A DNA stretch of 64,000 nucleotides from Rhodobacteraceae bacterium Alg231-04 (GTDB taxonomy: Bacteria; Pseudomonadota; Alphaproteobacteria; Rhodobacterales; Rhodobacteraceae). Position 1 is the stretch's first letter. Each line of letters starts with the position of its first letter. The notes beneath the pieces are model-generated. The model made no database searches. It saw only the letters and a program-made list of their open reading frames with translations, and was not told where the DNA came from. The DNA lies in the NCBI GenBank assembly GCA_900143635.1, contig FREY01000002.1, positions 70,429 through 134,428 on the forward strand, in the 5' to 3' direction. Below, piece by piece: positions 7,411-16,245 of this stretch. The position numbers and the translations under genes were made by a program.

Positions 7411-8246
7411 CAGGTCTTTCCTTTTGCCGGTGCCTGATCGGCAAAGACATGTTCGGCCGCCGGGAAACTGCGGGCGCGCACCTCTGCGGCGTAGTCCGCT
7501 ATGGCCGCTTCGGCAGTGGGGCCAAGATCGGCATAGCGTTTGACGAATTTCGGTTTGAAGGCGGTGAAAAAGCCCAGCATGTCGTCGACGACAAGGATCT
7601 GCCCGTCACAGCCCGCCGAGGCGCCGATGCCAATGGTGGGAATGGCCACATCTGCGGTAATCCGGTCGGCCAGCACCTGCGGCACCTTTTCCAGCACCAC
7701 CGAGAAGGCACCGGCATCAGCCACAGCACGGGCGTCCGCAATCACTGCGTCGCCCTGTGCATCGCGCCCCTGCACCTTGTAGCCGCCCAGCGTGTTGATT
7801 GACTGCGGGGTCAGGCCAATATGGGCCATCACCGGGATGCCGCGCTTGACCAGAAAGCGGATGGTTTCGGCCATTTCGACGCCGCCTTCCAGCTTCACGG
7901 CGCCGGCACCGGTGTCTGCCATCAGCCGGGCCGCATTGCGGAAAGCCTGCTGCGGGCCCTCCTCATAGGATCCAAAGGGCATATCGATAACCATCATCGA
8001 CTGCTGCAGCCCGCGCGCCACCGCACGGCCATGCATGATCATCATCTCCATAGTGACTTCCAGTGTCGATGTCATCCCGTGCAACACCATGCCGACACTG
8101 TCACCGACCAGCACAAAGTCACAGTGACCGTCCATCAGCTGCGCCATCGGCGTGGTATATGCGGTAAGGGACACCAGTGGGTCTGTGCCTTTGCGGGCAC
8201 GGATATCCTCGGCATTCGGGGCTTTCTTGCGGGCTGTGGCGCTCAT
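7410..8246 (-). CDS. panB: 3-methyl-2-oxobutanoate hydroxymethyltransferase
   Basis: A 278-residue PanB that transfers a hydroxymethyl group from methylene-THF to ketoisovalerate, the first step toward pantothenate. The metal-binding [11 protein letters not shown] and the segment MPFGSYE are clear, and [14 protein letters not shown] lies near the C-terminus. It is the first gene of the panBC operon and is transcribed divergently from the peptide-binding protein gene at 8414, leaving a shared 167-base promoter region. Confidence 0.95.
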   Translation of the reverse strand: MSATARKKAPNAEDIRARKGTDPLVSLTAYTTPMAQLMDGHCDFVLVGDSVGMVLHGMTSTLEVTMEMMIMHGRAVARGLQQSMMVIDMPFGSYEEGPQQAFRNAARLMADTGAGAVKLEGGVEMAETIRFLVKRGIPVMAHIGLTPQSINTLGGYKVQGRDAQGDAVIADARAVADAGAFSVVLEKVPQVLADRITADVAIPTIGIGASAGCDGQILVVDDMLGFFTAFKPKFVKRYADLGPTAEAAIADYAAEVRARSFPAAEHVFADQAPAKGKT

Positions 8247-8413
8247 GATCGTCCTGTTCGCTGCGAGTGTTGAGGGCGGATTATCAATAATATTAGCACG
8301 CTTCCAGTGCGCGAAATGTCCCCTTTGCCTTGATTACGTGACGCAATAAGGGAACACTCACCCCCAAGCCGTGGCCTTAAGACGGCGTTTTCAACCCAAG
8401 GGGGGATTTTCCC

Positions 8414-9892
8414 ATGTCATTGAAGTCATTTGTTTTCACTGCCTCCTCGGTACTGGCACTCACTGCCGGAGCCGCCGTCGCCAAAGATAGCATCACCATC
8501 GCCATGCAGTTGGAGCCACCGCATCTGGACCCGACCAGTGCCGCCGCGCAGGCCATCGACTCGGTCGTTTACGTCAATATTTTCGAAGGTCTCACCCGGT
8601 TCATGGGCGATGGATCAATCGCGCCGCTGCTGGCCAAAAGCTGGGAGATTTCGGACGACGGCACCGTCTATACTTTCAGCCTGCAGGAGGGTGTCGCCTT
8701 TCATGACGGCAGCGCCATGGACGCCGAGGATGTGAAGTTCAGCCTTGATCGCGCACGGGCCGAAGACAGCACCAATGCGCAAAAAGCGCTGTTTGCCGGT
8801 ATCAGCAGCGTCGATGTGGTGGACCCGATGACCGTCAAGGTCACCCTGGCCGAACCCAACGGCAGCTTCCTGTTCAATCTTGCCTGGGGCGATGCGGTCA
8901 TTGTCGCACCCGAAAGCATTGAGGACATCAAAACCGCGCCGGTTGGCACTGGTGCCTTCAAACTGGCGGATTGGGTGCAGGGCGACCGCATCGAAATGGC
9001 GCGCAACGCGGACTACTGGGGGGAGGCCCCGGTTCTGGCCTCTGCCACTTTCAAATTCATCTCGGATCCGACCGCTGCTTTTGCTGCGATGATGGCCGAG
9101 GACGTGGATGCCTTTGACAACTTCCCCGCCCCCGAAAACCTGCCCCAGTTCGAAGCAGATCCGCGTTTTCAGGTGCTGGTGGGATCGACCGAGGGCGAGA
9201 CGATCCTGTCGACCAACAACAAACAACCTCCCTTTGACGATGCAAAAGTGCGACAGGCGCTGGCCCATGCCATCGACCGGCAGGCAATCATCGACGGCGC
9301 CATGTTTGGCTATGGCACCCCGATCGGCACCCATTTTGCACCGCACAACCCGGCCTATGTGGATCTGACCGGTGGCTCGGCCTATGACCCGGACAAGGCC
9401 CGCGCGCTGCTGGCCGAAGCTGGTTTGGCGGACGGGTTTGAAACCACGCTGCACCTGCCGCCCCCTTCTTATGCACGCCGCGGCGGAGAGATCATCGCCG
9501 CACAGTTGGCCGAGGTCGGCATCAAGGCCGAGATCACAAATGTCGAATGGGCCCAGTGGCTGGAGACCGTGTTTCGCGGCAAGACATTTGGCCTGACCAT
9601 CGTCAGCCATACCGAACCGATGGACATCGGCATCTATGCCCGCCCCGATTATTACTTCCAGTATGACAACCCCGCCTTTCAGGATCTGATGGCCACGCTC
9701 AACGCCACCACGGATCCCGAAGCCCGTACCGCGCTGATGCAGGACGCGCAGAAGACCATCGCGGGTGACTATGTGAACGGCTATCTTTTCCAGCTGGCGA
9801 AACTGGGCGTGGCCAAGGCCGGCGTGCTGGGCCTGTGGGAAAACGCACCTACGGCGGCCATCGACCTCGGCGCCATTTCCTGGGCTGAATAA
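8414..9892 (+). CDS. ABC transporter substrate-binding protein, family 5 (peptide/nickel type)
   Basis: A 492-residue periplasmic binding protein with a signal peptide (cut after AVA, about residue 23). LEPPHLDPT, FHDGSAMDAEDVKFSLDRA and VRQALAHAIDRQAIIDGA are the standard signatures of the dipeptide/oligopeptide-binding family. Ligand identity cannot be read: the family also binds glutathione, opines, nickel and oligosaccharides. A strong SD (GGGGGGAT) precedes the ATG. It is followed by a terminator hairpin, then an ion-channel gene and the importer's permeases. Confidence 0.9.
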   Translation: MSLKSFVFTASSVLALTAGAAVAKDSITIAMQLEPPHLDPTSAAAQAIDSVVYVNIFEGLTRFMGDGSIAPLLAKSWEISDDGTVYTFSLQEGVAFHDGSAMDAEDVKFSLDRARAEDSTNAQKALFAGISSVDVVDPMTVKVTLAEPNGSFLFNLAWGDAVIVAPESIEDIKTAPVGTGAFKLADWVQGDRIEMARNADYWGEAPVLASATFKFISDPTAAFAAMMAEDVDAFDNFPAPENLPQFEADPRFQVLVGSTEGETILSTNNKQPPFDDAKVRQALAHAIDRQAIIDGAMFGYGTPIGTHFAPHNPAYVDLTGGSAYDPDKARALLAEAGLADGFETTLHLPPPSYARRGGEIIAAQLAEVGIKAEITNVEWAQWLETVFRGKTFGLTIVSHTEPMDIGIYARPDYYFQYDNPAFQDLMATLNATTDPEARTALMQDAQKTIAGDYVNGYLFQLAKLGVAKAGVLGLWENAPTAAIDLGAISWAE

Positions 9893-9898
9893 TCTCTT

Positions 9899-9934
9899 GC
9901 GGGCCGCCCAAAACGGCGCGGCCCGCGATTTTTT
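9899..9934 (+). terminator. Terminator or attenuator between the binding-protein and channel genes
   Basis: A 9-bp GC stem (GCGGGCCGC at 9899–9907 with GCGGCCCGC at 9918–9926) has a 10-base loop and is followed by GATTTTTT. Within a transport operon such a hairpin usually lowers expression of the downstream membrane genes relative to the abundant binding protein. Confidence 0.75.
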
Positions 9935-9967
9935 CACCTCAAGGTTTCCCCCCGGAAACAGAGGGCT

Positions 9968-11041
9968 ATGTCTTTGGTAATGCGTATTATCCGGCTTGTT
10001 GCCTTTCTCCTCTCCACCCTGTCTGCCTGCCTTACCGTCACTGCGACGCAGGCGTTGGACCTGCCGCCCGGCACCCCGCAGACCTTTGGTTTGGATGCTC
10101 CCCTCGACGTGGCCGTCGGGATCAAGATTGATCAGATCACCTTTGTTGACCAAAAATCCGAAAACTACGGCGCTGTCGCAACGATCAGACTGGAATGGCA
10201 GGATCCGCAGCTGGCCTTTGACGCAGACGACTCCAACAGCGAAGCATTGATCATGCCGCCCGCTGAATTTGCCGCCTTCGTGCGCAGCAAGGGCGCCTTG
10301 GTTCCTGCCTTTGAAATCGCAAACCAGCAGTCGCGCAAATGGGAACATCAGGCCCTTGCGGTGATTTGGCCCACTGGGCGCGTGCGGTATTACGAGAAAT
10401 CCTCGCTCACCCTGCAGGCACCCTATTTCAATTTCACGCGCTACCCGTTCGACCACCAGAAATTCTATCTGGAGGTTGTTTCGCTCTATCCGGACAGGCT
10501 GGTGACCTATTCGGTGCGGGATGATCTGTCCGGGCTTGGCGGCCTCCTCGGCGAAGAAGAGTGGATCCTGGAGAACGCACGGATGGAGCTGTCTTTGGTC
10601 GAGGGGCTCTCCGGTCAGCCCAGCGCCAAGGTCGCGCTGGCCTTTGAAGGGCGGCGCCATGTGATGTATTATGCGCTCAGGATTTTTCTGCCGATGCTGG
10701 TGCTGGTCACTGTGTCCTGGGCGATTTTCTTTCTCAATGAATACCGCAAACGGGCCGAGATTGCTGGCGGTAACCTCCTGGTGTTTGTCGCGTTCAACTG
10801 GGCTGTCTCCGAAGATCTGCCGCGGCTGGGCTACCTCACTTTCCTCGATTTCCTGCTGCAATGGATGTTCGTGGTCACCGGGGCGGTGATTGTTTTCAAT
10901 ATCATGCTCAGTCGGATCAAGGCCTCGGGGCGCGGTGATTTTGCGCATAGGCTGGACACATATGCGATCATGTGGATTTACCCGCTGGGCTATCTGGCCA
11001 TCGTCGCGCTGGCGGTGGATCGCTACCTGCTGCACGGATAA
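9968..11041 (+). CDS. Pentameric ligand-gated ion channel (prokaryotic Cys-loop/Pro-loop receptor family)
   Basis: A 357-residue protein with a signal peptide (about residues 1–30), an extracellular beta-sandwich domain (about 35–230) and four membrane helices (about 233–256, 263–283, 289–314, 332–355). The Pro-loop motif YPFD at 159–162 is followed by HQKFYLEVVSLY. The flanking cysteines of animal receptors are absent, as in GLIC and ELIC. The pore segment reads LLVFVAFNWAVSEDLPRLGYLTF, closely matching the GLIC pattern AFNxxVxxxLPxxxYxT, with a Glu (264) at the inner mouth that would favour cations. It sits between a periplasmic binding protein and the permeases of a peptide-type importer, so its ligand may be related to the transported solute (inference). 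Confidence 0.9.
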   Translation: MSLVMRIIRLVAFLLSTLSACLTVTATQALDLPPGTPQTFGLDAPLDVAVGIKIDQITFVDQKSENYGAVATIRLEWQDPQLAFDADDSNSEALIMPPAEFAAFVRSKGALVPAFEIANQQSRKWEHQALAVIWPTGRVRYYEKSSLTLQAPYFNFTRYPFDHQKFYLEVVSLYPDRLVTYSVRDDLSGLGGLLGEEEWILENARMELSLVEGLSGQPSAKVALAFEGRRHVMYYALRIFLPMLVLVTVSWAIFFLNEYRKRAEIAGGNLLVFVAFNWAVSEDLPRLGYLTFLDFLLQWMFVVTGAVIVFNIMLSRIKASGRGDFAHRLDTYAIMWIYPLGYLAIVALAVDRYLLHG

Positions 11042-11112
11042 CGGGCAAAGGGGCCGCATATTTCTTCTTCGCCCACTAGACCGCCTGACACACCGCCCCT
11101 AACGTATCGGCA

Positions 11113-12060
11113 ATGTTACGTTATTCATTGAAACGCCTCCTGTCCCTGATCCTCAGCCTCGCCGTTGCTTCGGCGGTGATATTCGCCGTGATCGAAGTCG
11201 CCCCGGGTGATCCCGCCTCCTTTATGCTGGGGGTCAATGCGCAGGCCGACACCGTTGCCGCGTTGCAGGCGGAACTGGGCCTCGATCAGAGCAAACTGCA
11301 GCGCTACCTCTCCTGGGTGTCCGGCATGCTGGGCGGTGACTTTGGCACCTCCTACACCTACCGCACACCGGTGGCAGAGATGATTGCGGACCGGCTGTGG
11401 GTGTCGCTGCCGCTGGCGCTATTTGCACTGACCCTTTCGACGCTAATTGCCTTTCCGGCAGGCATCTATGCCGCCTCACGGCGGGGAAGGGCGGGCGACA
11501 GCGCGGTCATGGGCGCCACCCAGCTGGGCGTGGCAATTCCGAACTTCTGGTTTGCGATGATCCTGGTGCTGATCTTTGCCATCAACCTGCGCTGGTTCAG
11601 TGCTGGTGGGTTTTCCGGCTGGGACAACGGCCTGCTGGCCGGGATGCGTTCCCTCACCCTGCCCGCCATCGCGCTGGCCCTGCCGCAGGCGGCGATCCTG
11701 ACGCGGGTTATGCGATCCTCGCTGCTGGATATTCTGGGCGAAGACTTCATGCGCACCGCCCGCGCCAAGGGGCTGAGCCGCCGTCAGGCCCTGTGGCGCC
11801 ACGGGCTGCGCAACGCGATGATCCCGGTGCTGACCATCATCGGGCTGCAGTTCTCTTTCCTGCTGGCCGGCGCCATCATCATCGAGCAGGTCTTTTACCT
11901 GCCGGGCCTGGGGCGATTGGTGTTTCAGGCGATCTCATCGCGCGACCTCATCGTGGTGGAAAGCGTGGTCATGCTGCTGGTCTTTGCGGTGATCACGGTG
12001 AATTTCGCGGTCGATCTGGCCTATGCCGCCGTGGATCCCCGGCTGAGGAGCCGCACATGA
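11113..12060 (+). CDS. ABC transporter permease (DppB/OppB-like)
   Basis: A 315-residue inner-membrane permease with about six helices. The N-terminal APGDPA motif of the DppB family is at about residues 36–41, and the cytoplasmic EAA loop reads RTARAKGLSRRQALWRHGLRNA. It pairs with the next permease to form the channel of the importer whose binding protein is at 8414. Its stop overlaps the next ATG (ATGA). Confidence 0.92.
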   Translation: MLRYSLKRLLSLILSLAVASAVIFAVIEVAPGDPASFMLGVNAQADTVAALQAELGLDQSKLQRYLSWVSGMLGGDFGTSYTYRTPVAEMIADRLWVSLPLALFALTLSTLIAFPAGIYAASRRGRAGDSAVMGATQLGVAIPNFWFAMILVLIFAINLRWFSAGGFSGWDNGLLAGMRSLTLPAIALALPQAAILTRVMRSSLLDILGEDFMRTARAKGLSRRQALWRHGLRNAMIPVLTIIGLQFSFLLAGAIIIEQVFYLPGLGRLVFQAISSRDLIVVESVVMLLVFAVITVNFAVDLAYAAVDPRLRSRT

Positions 12061-12872
12061 ACCGCAACCTGATCCTTGGTGCGGGCCTGTCCTCGCTGGT
12101 GCTGCTGGCTGCGTTCCTGTCCTTTGTCTGGACGCCCTTTGATCATGCGGTGCTGAATATCCCGGCCAAGCTGCAGCCGCCCAATGGCACGCACCTGCTG
12201 GGCACCGACCATTTTGGCCGTGACCTTTTGTCGATGATCATGGTCGGCGCGCGCACCTCGCTTGCGGTGGCGCTGGTCGCGGTGGGTATCGGCATGGGGG
12301 TCGGCGTGCCATTGGGCCTGTCTGCGGCCGCCGCCAAGGGCAGCTGGCTGGACGAGCTGATCATGCGCGGCAATGACCTGATCTTTGCCTTCCCCTCGCT
12401 GGTGATCGCCATCCTGATCACCGCCGTCTTTGGCGCCGGGGCCGTCAATGCCATCATCGCCATCGGCATCTTCAACATACCTGTCTTTGCCCGCATCAGC
12501 CGCGGTGCAGCGCTGTCTTTGTGGGAGCGTGAATTCATCCTCGCCGCCCGTGTCGCCGGCAAAACACGCGCCCGTATTTCCGCCGAACATATCCTGCCCA
12601 ATATTGCCAACCTTTTGATCGTGCAGGGCACCATCCAGTTCTCTCTTGGTATTCTGGCCGAGGCGGGCCTGTCCTACGTCGGCCTTGGCGCACAGCCGCC
12701 TGTACCCAGTTGGGGGCGGATGCTGGCGGATGCTCAGACCATGGTCTCTTTTGCGCCGCATCTGGCACTGGTGCCGGGATGCGCCATTATCCTCACCGTG
12801 CTGGGGCTGAACCTGCTGGGTGACGGCTTGCGCGATTGGCTGGACCCAAAGCTGAGGGTGGCCCGCGCATGA
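12057..12872 (+). CDS. ABC transporter permease (DppC/OppC-like)
   Basis: A 271-residue permease. HLLGTDHFGRDLLS is the N-terminal DppC signature, and REFILAARVAGKTRARISAEHILPN contains the EAA coupling loop. The frame is open far upstream, but the ATG at 12057 overlapping the previous stop (ATGA) is the natural start. It ends with an ATGA overlap to the ATPase gene, so the membrane and ATPase genes are translationally coupled. Confidence 0.92.
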   Translation: MNRNLILGAGLSSLVLLAAFLSFVWTPFDHAVLNIPAKLQPPNGTHLLGTDHFGRDLLSMIMVGARTSLAVALVAVGIGMGVGVPLGLSAAAAKGSWLDELIMRGNDLIFAFPSLVIAILITAVFGAGAVNAIIAIGIFNIPVFARISRGAALSLWEREFILAARVAGKTRARISAEHILPNIANLLIVQGTIQFSLGILAEAGLSYVGLGAQPPVPSWGRMLADAQTMVSFAPHLALVPGCAIILTVLGLNLLGDGLRDWLDPKLRVARA

Positions 12873-14476
12873 GCCTGCTCAACATCCAAAACCTGTCGAT
12901 GACCATTGCCGGAACACCGGTACTGCGGGATGTGTCCTTGACGGTAGAGCCGGGCGGCATCACCGCCGTCACCGGCGAGAGCGGATCGGGAAAATCCATG
13001 ACCGCCCTCTCTGTCATGCAATTGCTGCCGGATCTGGCGAGGGCAACCGGACAGATCACCCTGGATGGCACCGATATTCTGGACCAGTCCGAAGCGCAGC
13101 TGTGCGGGTTGCGCGGCCAGTCCATTGGCATGGTGTTTCAAGAACCGATGACCGCCCTGAACCCGGTGAAAACCATCGGTGATCAGGTGATGGAAACCAT
13201 CCTGATCCACAGGGCCATGCCGCGCGCCAAGGCGCACCTGCGCACCTGCGAAGTGCTGGAGCGGGTCGGCCTGCCGCAGGACCGCTTCCCTCTCTCGCGC
13301 TTCCCGCACGAATTGTCAGGCGGGCAGCGTCAGCGTGTTGTCATCGCCATGGCCATTGCTCTGCGCCCCAGACTGCTGATCGCGGATGAGCCCACAACAG
13401 CGCTGGATGTCACCACACAGGCGCAGATCCTCGACCTGCTGAAATCCCTTGTTAGAGACTACGATATGGGCCTGTTGATAATCACCCATGACCTCGCCGT
13501 GGTTGCAGACCTCGCCGATCAGATCGTCGTCATGAAACAGGGTGAAGTCGTGGAAACAGGCTCTGTTAAGGGGGTTTTGGCCAACATGCAGCATCCCTAC
13601 ACCCGGATGCTCTTTGCCGCGTCGGGCCATCAGGCAGACCTGCCCGCAGCGCCCGCACCCACACCACTGCTGGAGGTTCGCCAAGCCACCCGCGACTACC
13701 AATTGCCCCGCACATCTCTGTTCGCCCAACCGGGCCATCACCGGGCCGTGGACAGTGTCGGCTTCACCTTGAACCGCGGCGAGCGGCTGGGGTTGGTCGG
13801 CGAGTCGGGGTGTGGAAAGTCGACCCTAACACGCGCCATTTTGGGCCTGGAGCCGCTGCAAAGCGGTGAGATCCTGTTGGATGGCACGCCAATTTCGCCC
13901 AACATGGCAACGGATCTACGGCGAAAAATGCAAGTGGTGTTTCAAGACCCCTTTGGCAGTTTCAATCCACGCCACCGGGTGGCACGGCTGATCACAGAAC
14001 CCTTTCACGGCATGGAAAATCCTCCCCGAGGCCAGGAACGGCTGAACCTGATCTCGCAGGTTCTGGAGGACGTCGGCCTAAAACCCGAGGACGCCGATAA
14101 ATACATCCATCAGTTCTCTGGCGGTCAGCGTCAGCGCATCGCCATTGCCCGCGCCCTGATCACCCGGCCCGAGTTGATCATCTTTGACGAGGCGGTCTCG
14201 GCGCTCGATGTCTCTGTCCGCGCCCGCATCCTTGACTTGCTGGCCGACCTGTGCCGCGCCTATGCGCTGACCTATCTGTTCATCAGCCATGACCTGAGTG
14301 TGGTGCGTTCGGTCAGCGACCGCGTACTGGTGATGAAGGGCGGGCAGATCGTCGAAGACGGCCCGCCCGCGCAGGTCTTCACCAATCCGCAACACGACTA
14401 TACCAAATCCCTGATCGCCGCCGCACCGGTCCTGCCGGATATTGATACTCTCAAAAGGAGCCAGCCCCATGCATAA
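12869..14476 (+). CDS. ABC transporter ATPase with two fused nucleotide-binding domains (DppD-DppF type)
   Basis: A 535-residue protein carrying both ATPases of a peptide importer in one chain. Domain 1 has Walker A GESGSGKS and signature LSGGQRQR (about residues 1–260). Domain 2 has GESGCGKS and FSGGQRQR (about 268–535). Each half has its own Walker B (LLIADEPTTALDV; IIFDEAVSALDV). The start is the ATG at 12869 overlapping the permease stop. The fusion replaces the separate DppD and DppF proteins encoded by the second importer at 21688–23642. The 3' end overlaps the aldehyde dehydrogenase gene by 8 bases. Confidence 0.93.
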   Translation: MSLLNIQNLSMTIAGTPVLRDVSLTVEPGGITAVTGESGSGKSMTALSVMQLLPDLARATGQITLDGTDILDQSEAQLCGLRGQSIGMVFQEPMTALNPVKTIGDQVMETILIHRAMPRAKAHLRTCEVLERVGLPQDRFPLSRFPHELSGGQRQRVVIAMAIALRPRLLIADEPTTALDVTTQAQILDLLKSLVRDYDMGLLIITHDLAVVADLADQIVVMKQGEVVETGSVKGVLANMQHPYTRMLFAASGHQADLPAAPAPTPLLEVRQATRDYQLPRTSLFAQPGHHRAVDSVGFTLNRGERLGLVGESGCGKSTLTRAILGLEPLQSGEILLDGTPISPNMATDLRRKMQVVFQDPFGSFNPRHRVARLITEPFHGMENPPRGQERLNLISQVLEDVGLKPEDADKYIHQFSGGQRQRIAIARALITRPELIIFDEAVSALDVSVRARILDLLADLCRAYALTYLFISHDLSVVRSVSDRVLVMKGGQIVEDGPPAQVFTNPQHDYTKSLIAAAPVLPDIDTLKRSQPHA

Positions 14477-15920
14477 CCCTCTCTGGTTCGACCCATCGCA
14501 CTGCCTGATCGGCGGCCGCTGGCAGGCACCCATCGCGGGCCAAACCCTGCCGCTGGTGAACCCCTCGGACGGGAGTGAGATCTGCCAGATTGCCCGCGGA
14601 TCTGCAGCCGACATGGATGGTGCCATAACCGCGGCACGGGAGGCATTGGACGGCGAGTGGGGCGCGATGACAGCGCTGCAGCGCGGTCGCATCCTGACCC
14701 GGATTGGCCAGCTGGTTCTGGAACGGGTTGAGGACCTCGCGGCGCTGGAGGCGATGGACGTTGGCAAGCCGCTGACCCAGGCCCGAGCCGACGCGCTGGC
14801 ACTGGCGCGTTATTGCGAGTTTTATGGCGGTGCTGCGGACAAGGTGATGGGTGAAACTATTCCCTATCTGGACGGATATACCGTCTATACCCTGCGCGAA
14901 CCGCATGGGGTCACCGGCCATATCGTGCCATGGAACTACCCGATGCAGATCATCGGACGATCTGTTGGCGCCGCACTTGCCATGGGCAATGCAACCGTTC
15001 TGAAACCCGCCGAAGAAGCCTGCCTCACAGCACTGGCCTTTGCCCATCTAGCCCAAGAGGCCGGGCTCCCCGCAGGTGCGCTGAATGTGGTGCCGGGCTT
15101 GGGGGCTGAAGCCGGTGCAGCGCTGGCCAGCCACGAGTATGTCGACCACATTTCCTTCACCGGTTCGGTCCGCACCGGCGCGCTGGTGCAGCAGGCGGCC
15201 GGCGCCAATGTGGTTCCGGTGACATTGGAGCTGGGCGGAAAATCCCCGCAACTGGTGTTCGATGATGCTGATCTGGACGCGGCCCTGCCGTTTCTGGTGA
15301 ATGCAGGCATCCAGAACGCAGGGCAAACCTGCTCCGCCTCTTCGCGTATTCTGGTGCAGCGCGGTGTCTATGAAGAGGTGAAATCGCGCATGGCAGAGGC
15401 CTATAGTGGCCTGACTGTCGGCCCCGCCGCCGATGATCTGCGCCTCGGGCCGCTGATCTCAACCCGCCAGAAGAGTATTGTCGAAGGATATCTCAGCAAG
15501 GGCGCGGACCTGGCAATCGCCGCACAGGGCTGCCTTGTCGACAACTGTCCTGCGGACGGCGCCTACGTCTGCCCCACCCTGTTTGCCGATGTCCCGCCAG
15601 ACCATTCCCTGGCGCGGGAAGAAATCTTTGGCCCGGTTCAGGTTCTGATCCTCTTTGACACCGAGGCCGAGGCGCTGGAGATAGCCAATGCCACCGAATT
15701 TGGCCTTGTTGCCTCGGTCTGGACCCGCGAGGGCGCGCGCCAGATGCGGCTGGCTAGGAAACTGCGCGCAGGCCAGGTGTTTTTGAACAATTACGGAGCC
15801 GGAGGCGGGGTAGAGCTGCCGTTTGGCGGCGTTGGAAAATCCGGTCACGGTCGCGAGAAAGGGTTCGAGGCGCTATATGGGTTTTCACAACTAAAGACCG
15901 TGGCAGCACACCACGGCTGA
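14469..15920 (+). CDS. Aldehyde dehydrogenase family protein (NAD(P)-dependent)
   Basis: A 483-residue aldehyde dehydrogenase that oxidises an aldehyde to the acid. The nucleophile Cys288 is in NAGQTCSA, Glu254 in LELGGKSP, Asn155 in VPWNYP, and LKPAEE binds the cofactor. The ATG at 14469 lies 8 bases after AAAAGGAG and 8 bases inside the end of the ATPase gene, so it belongs to the importer operon. The substrate is probably derived from the imported compound (inference); the sequence resembles betaine-, amino- and gamma-aminobutyraldehyde-type dehydrogenases in general. Confidence 0.9.
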   Translation: MHNPLWFDPSHCLIGGRWQAPIAGQTLPLVNPSDGSEICQIARGSAADMDGAITAAREALDGEWGAMTALQRGRILTRIGQLVLERVEDLAALEAMDVGKPLTQARADALALARYCEFYGGAADKVMGETIPYLDGYTVYTLREPHGVTGHIVPWNYPMQIIGRSVGAALAMGNATVLKPAEEACLTALAFAHLAQEAGLPAGALNVVPGLGAEAGAALASHEYVDHISFTGSVRTGALVQQAAGANVVPVTLELGGKSPQLVFDDADLDAALPFLVNAGIQNAGQTCSASSRILVQRGVYEEVKSRMAEAYSGLTVGPAADDLRLGPLISTRQKSIVEGYLSKGADLAIAAQGCLVDNCPADGAYVCPTLFADVPPDHSLAREEIFGPVQVLILFDTEAEALEIANATEFGLVASVWTREGARQMRLARKLRAGQVFLNNYGAGGGVELPFGGVGKSGHGREKGFEALYGFSQLKTVAAHHG

Positions 15921-15960
15921 CCACCGGCCCTTCAGCAATTACCACCTTCCAGGGACACGC

Positions 15961-16234
15961 GGCCCTCCCGCCTCTTCAGAACACCGGCCCCTGGCCAGTA
16001 TTCTTAGCCGAGTTGGGCAAAGCGCCGCGCTCACGCGCGGCGCGGGGCTCTGCCCCCACCGCCCAAGGGCGGCTCCCCCGGAGTATTGCTGAAAAGATGA
16101 AGTCAACTTGTGCTGCCAAAGGAATTCACCTTTGAAAGAATACGCCCGCCGGAGGCGGCGCCTTGCCAATGGCAAGGCGCGTGGCCCAACGGGTTAAGGG
16201 CATGTCAAATGCCCGAAGACCGGGCGGGAGTGCC
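15961..16234. repeat. Roseobacter-type intergenic hairpin element, copy 2 (convergent genes)
   Basis: This element fills the 325-base gap between the aldehyde dehydrogenase and pncB. It is bounded by GGCCCTCCCGCC (15961–15972) and the inverse-like CGGGCGGGAGTGCC (about 16221–16234). Hairpins: GCGCCGCGC-tcac-GCGCGGCGC (16022–16043) and GCGCCTTGCC-aat-GGCAAGGCGC (16158–16180), the latter followed by GTGGCCCAAC. The box CGGAGTATTGCTGAAAAGATG is at 16079–16099, and a reverse-oriented variant is near 16127–16148. No gene is seen. Confidence 0.75.
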
Positions 16235-16245
16235 TCGCTTCGATT

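Noticed and set aside
8615-11059. A very long open frame (over 800 codons) on the minus strand opposite the binding-protein and channel genes
   Set aside because: It runs antisense to two clearly recognised genes, lacks any recognisable domain and has the His/Gln/Gly-rich composition typical of antisense frames in GC-rich coding DNA.
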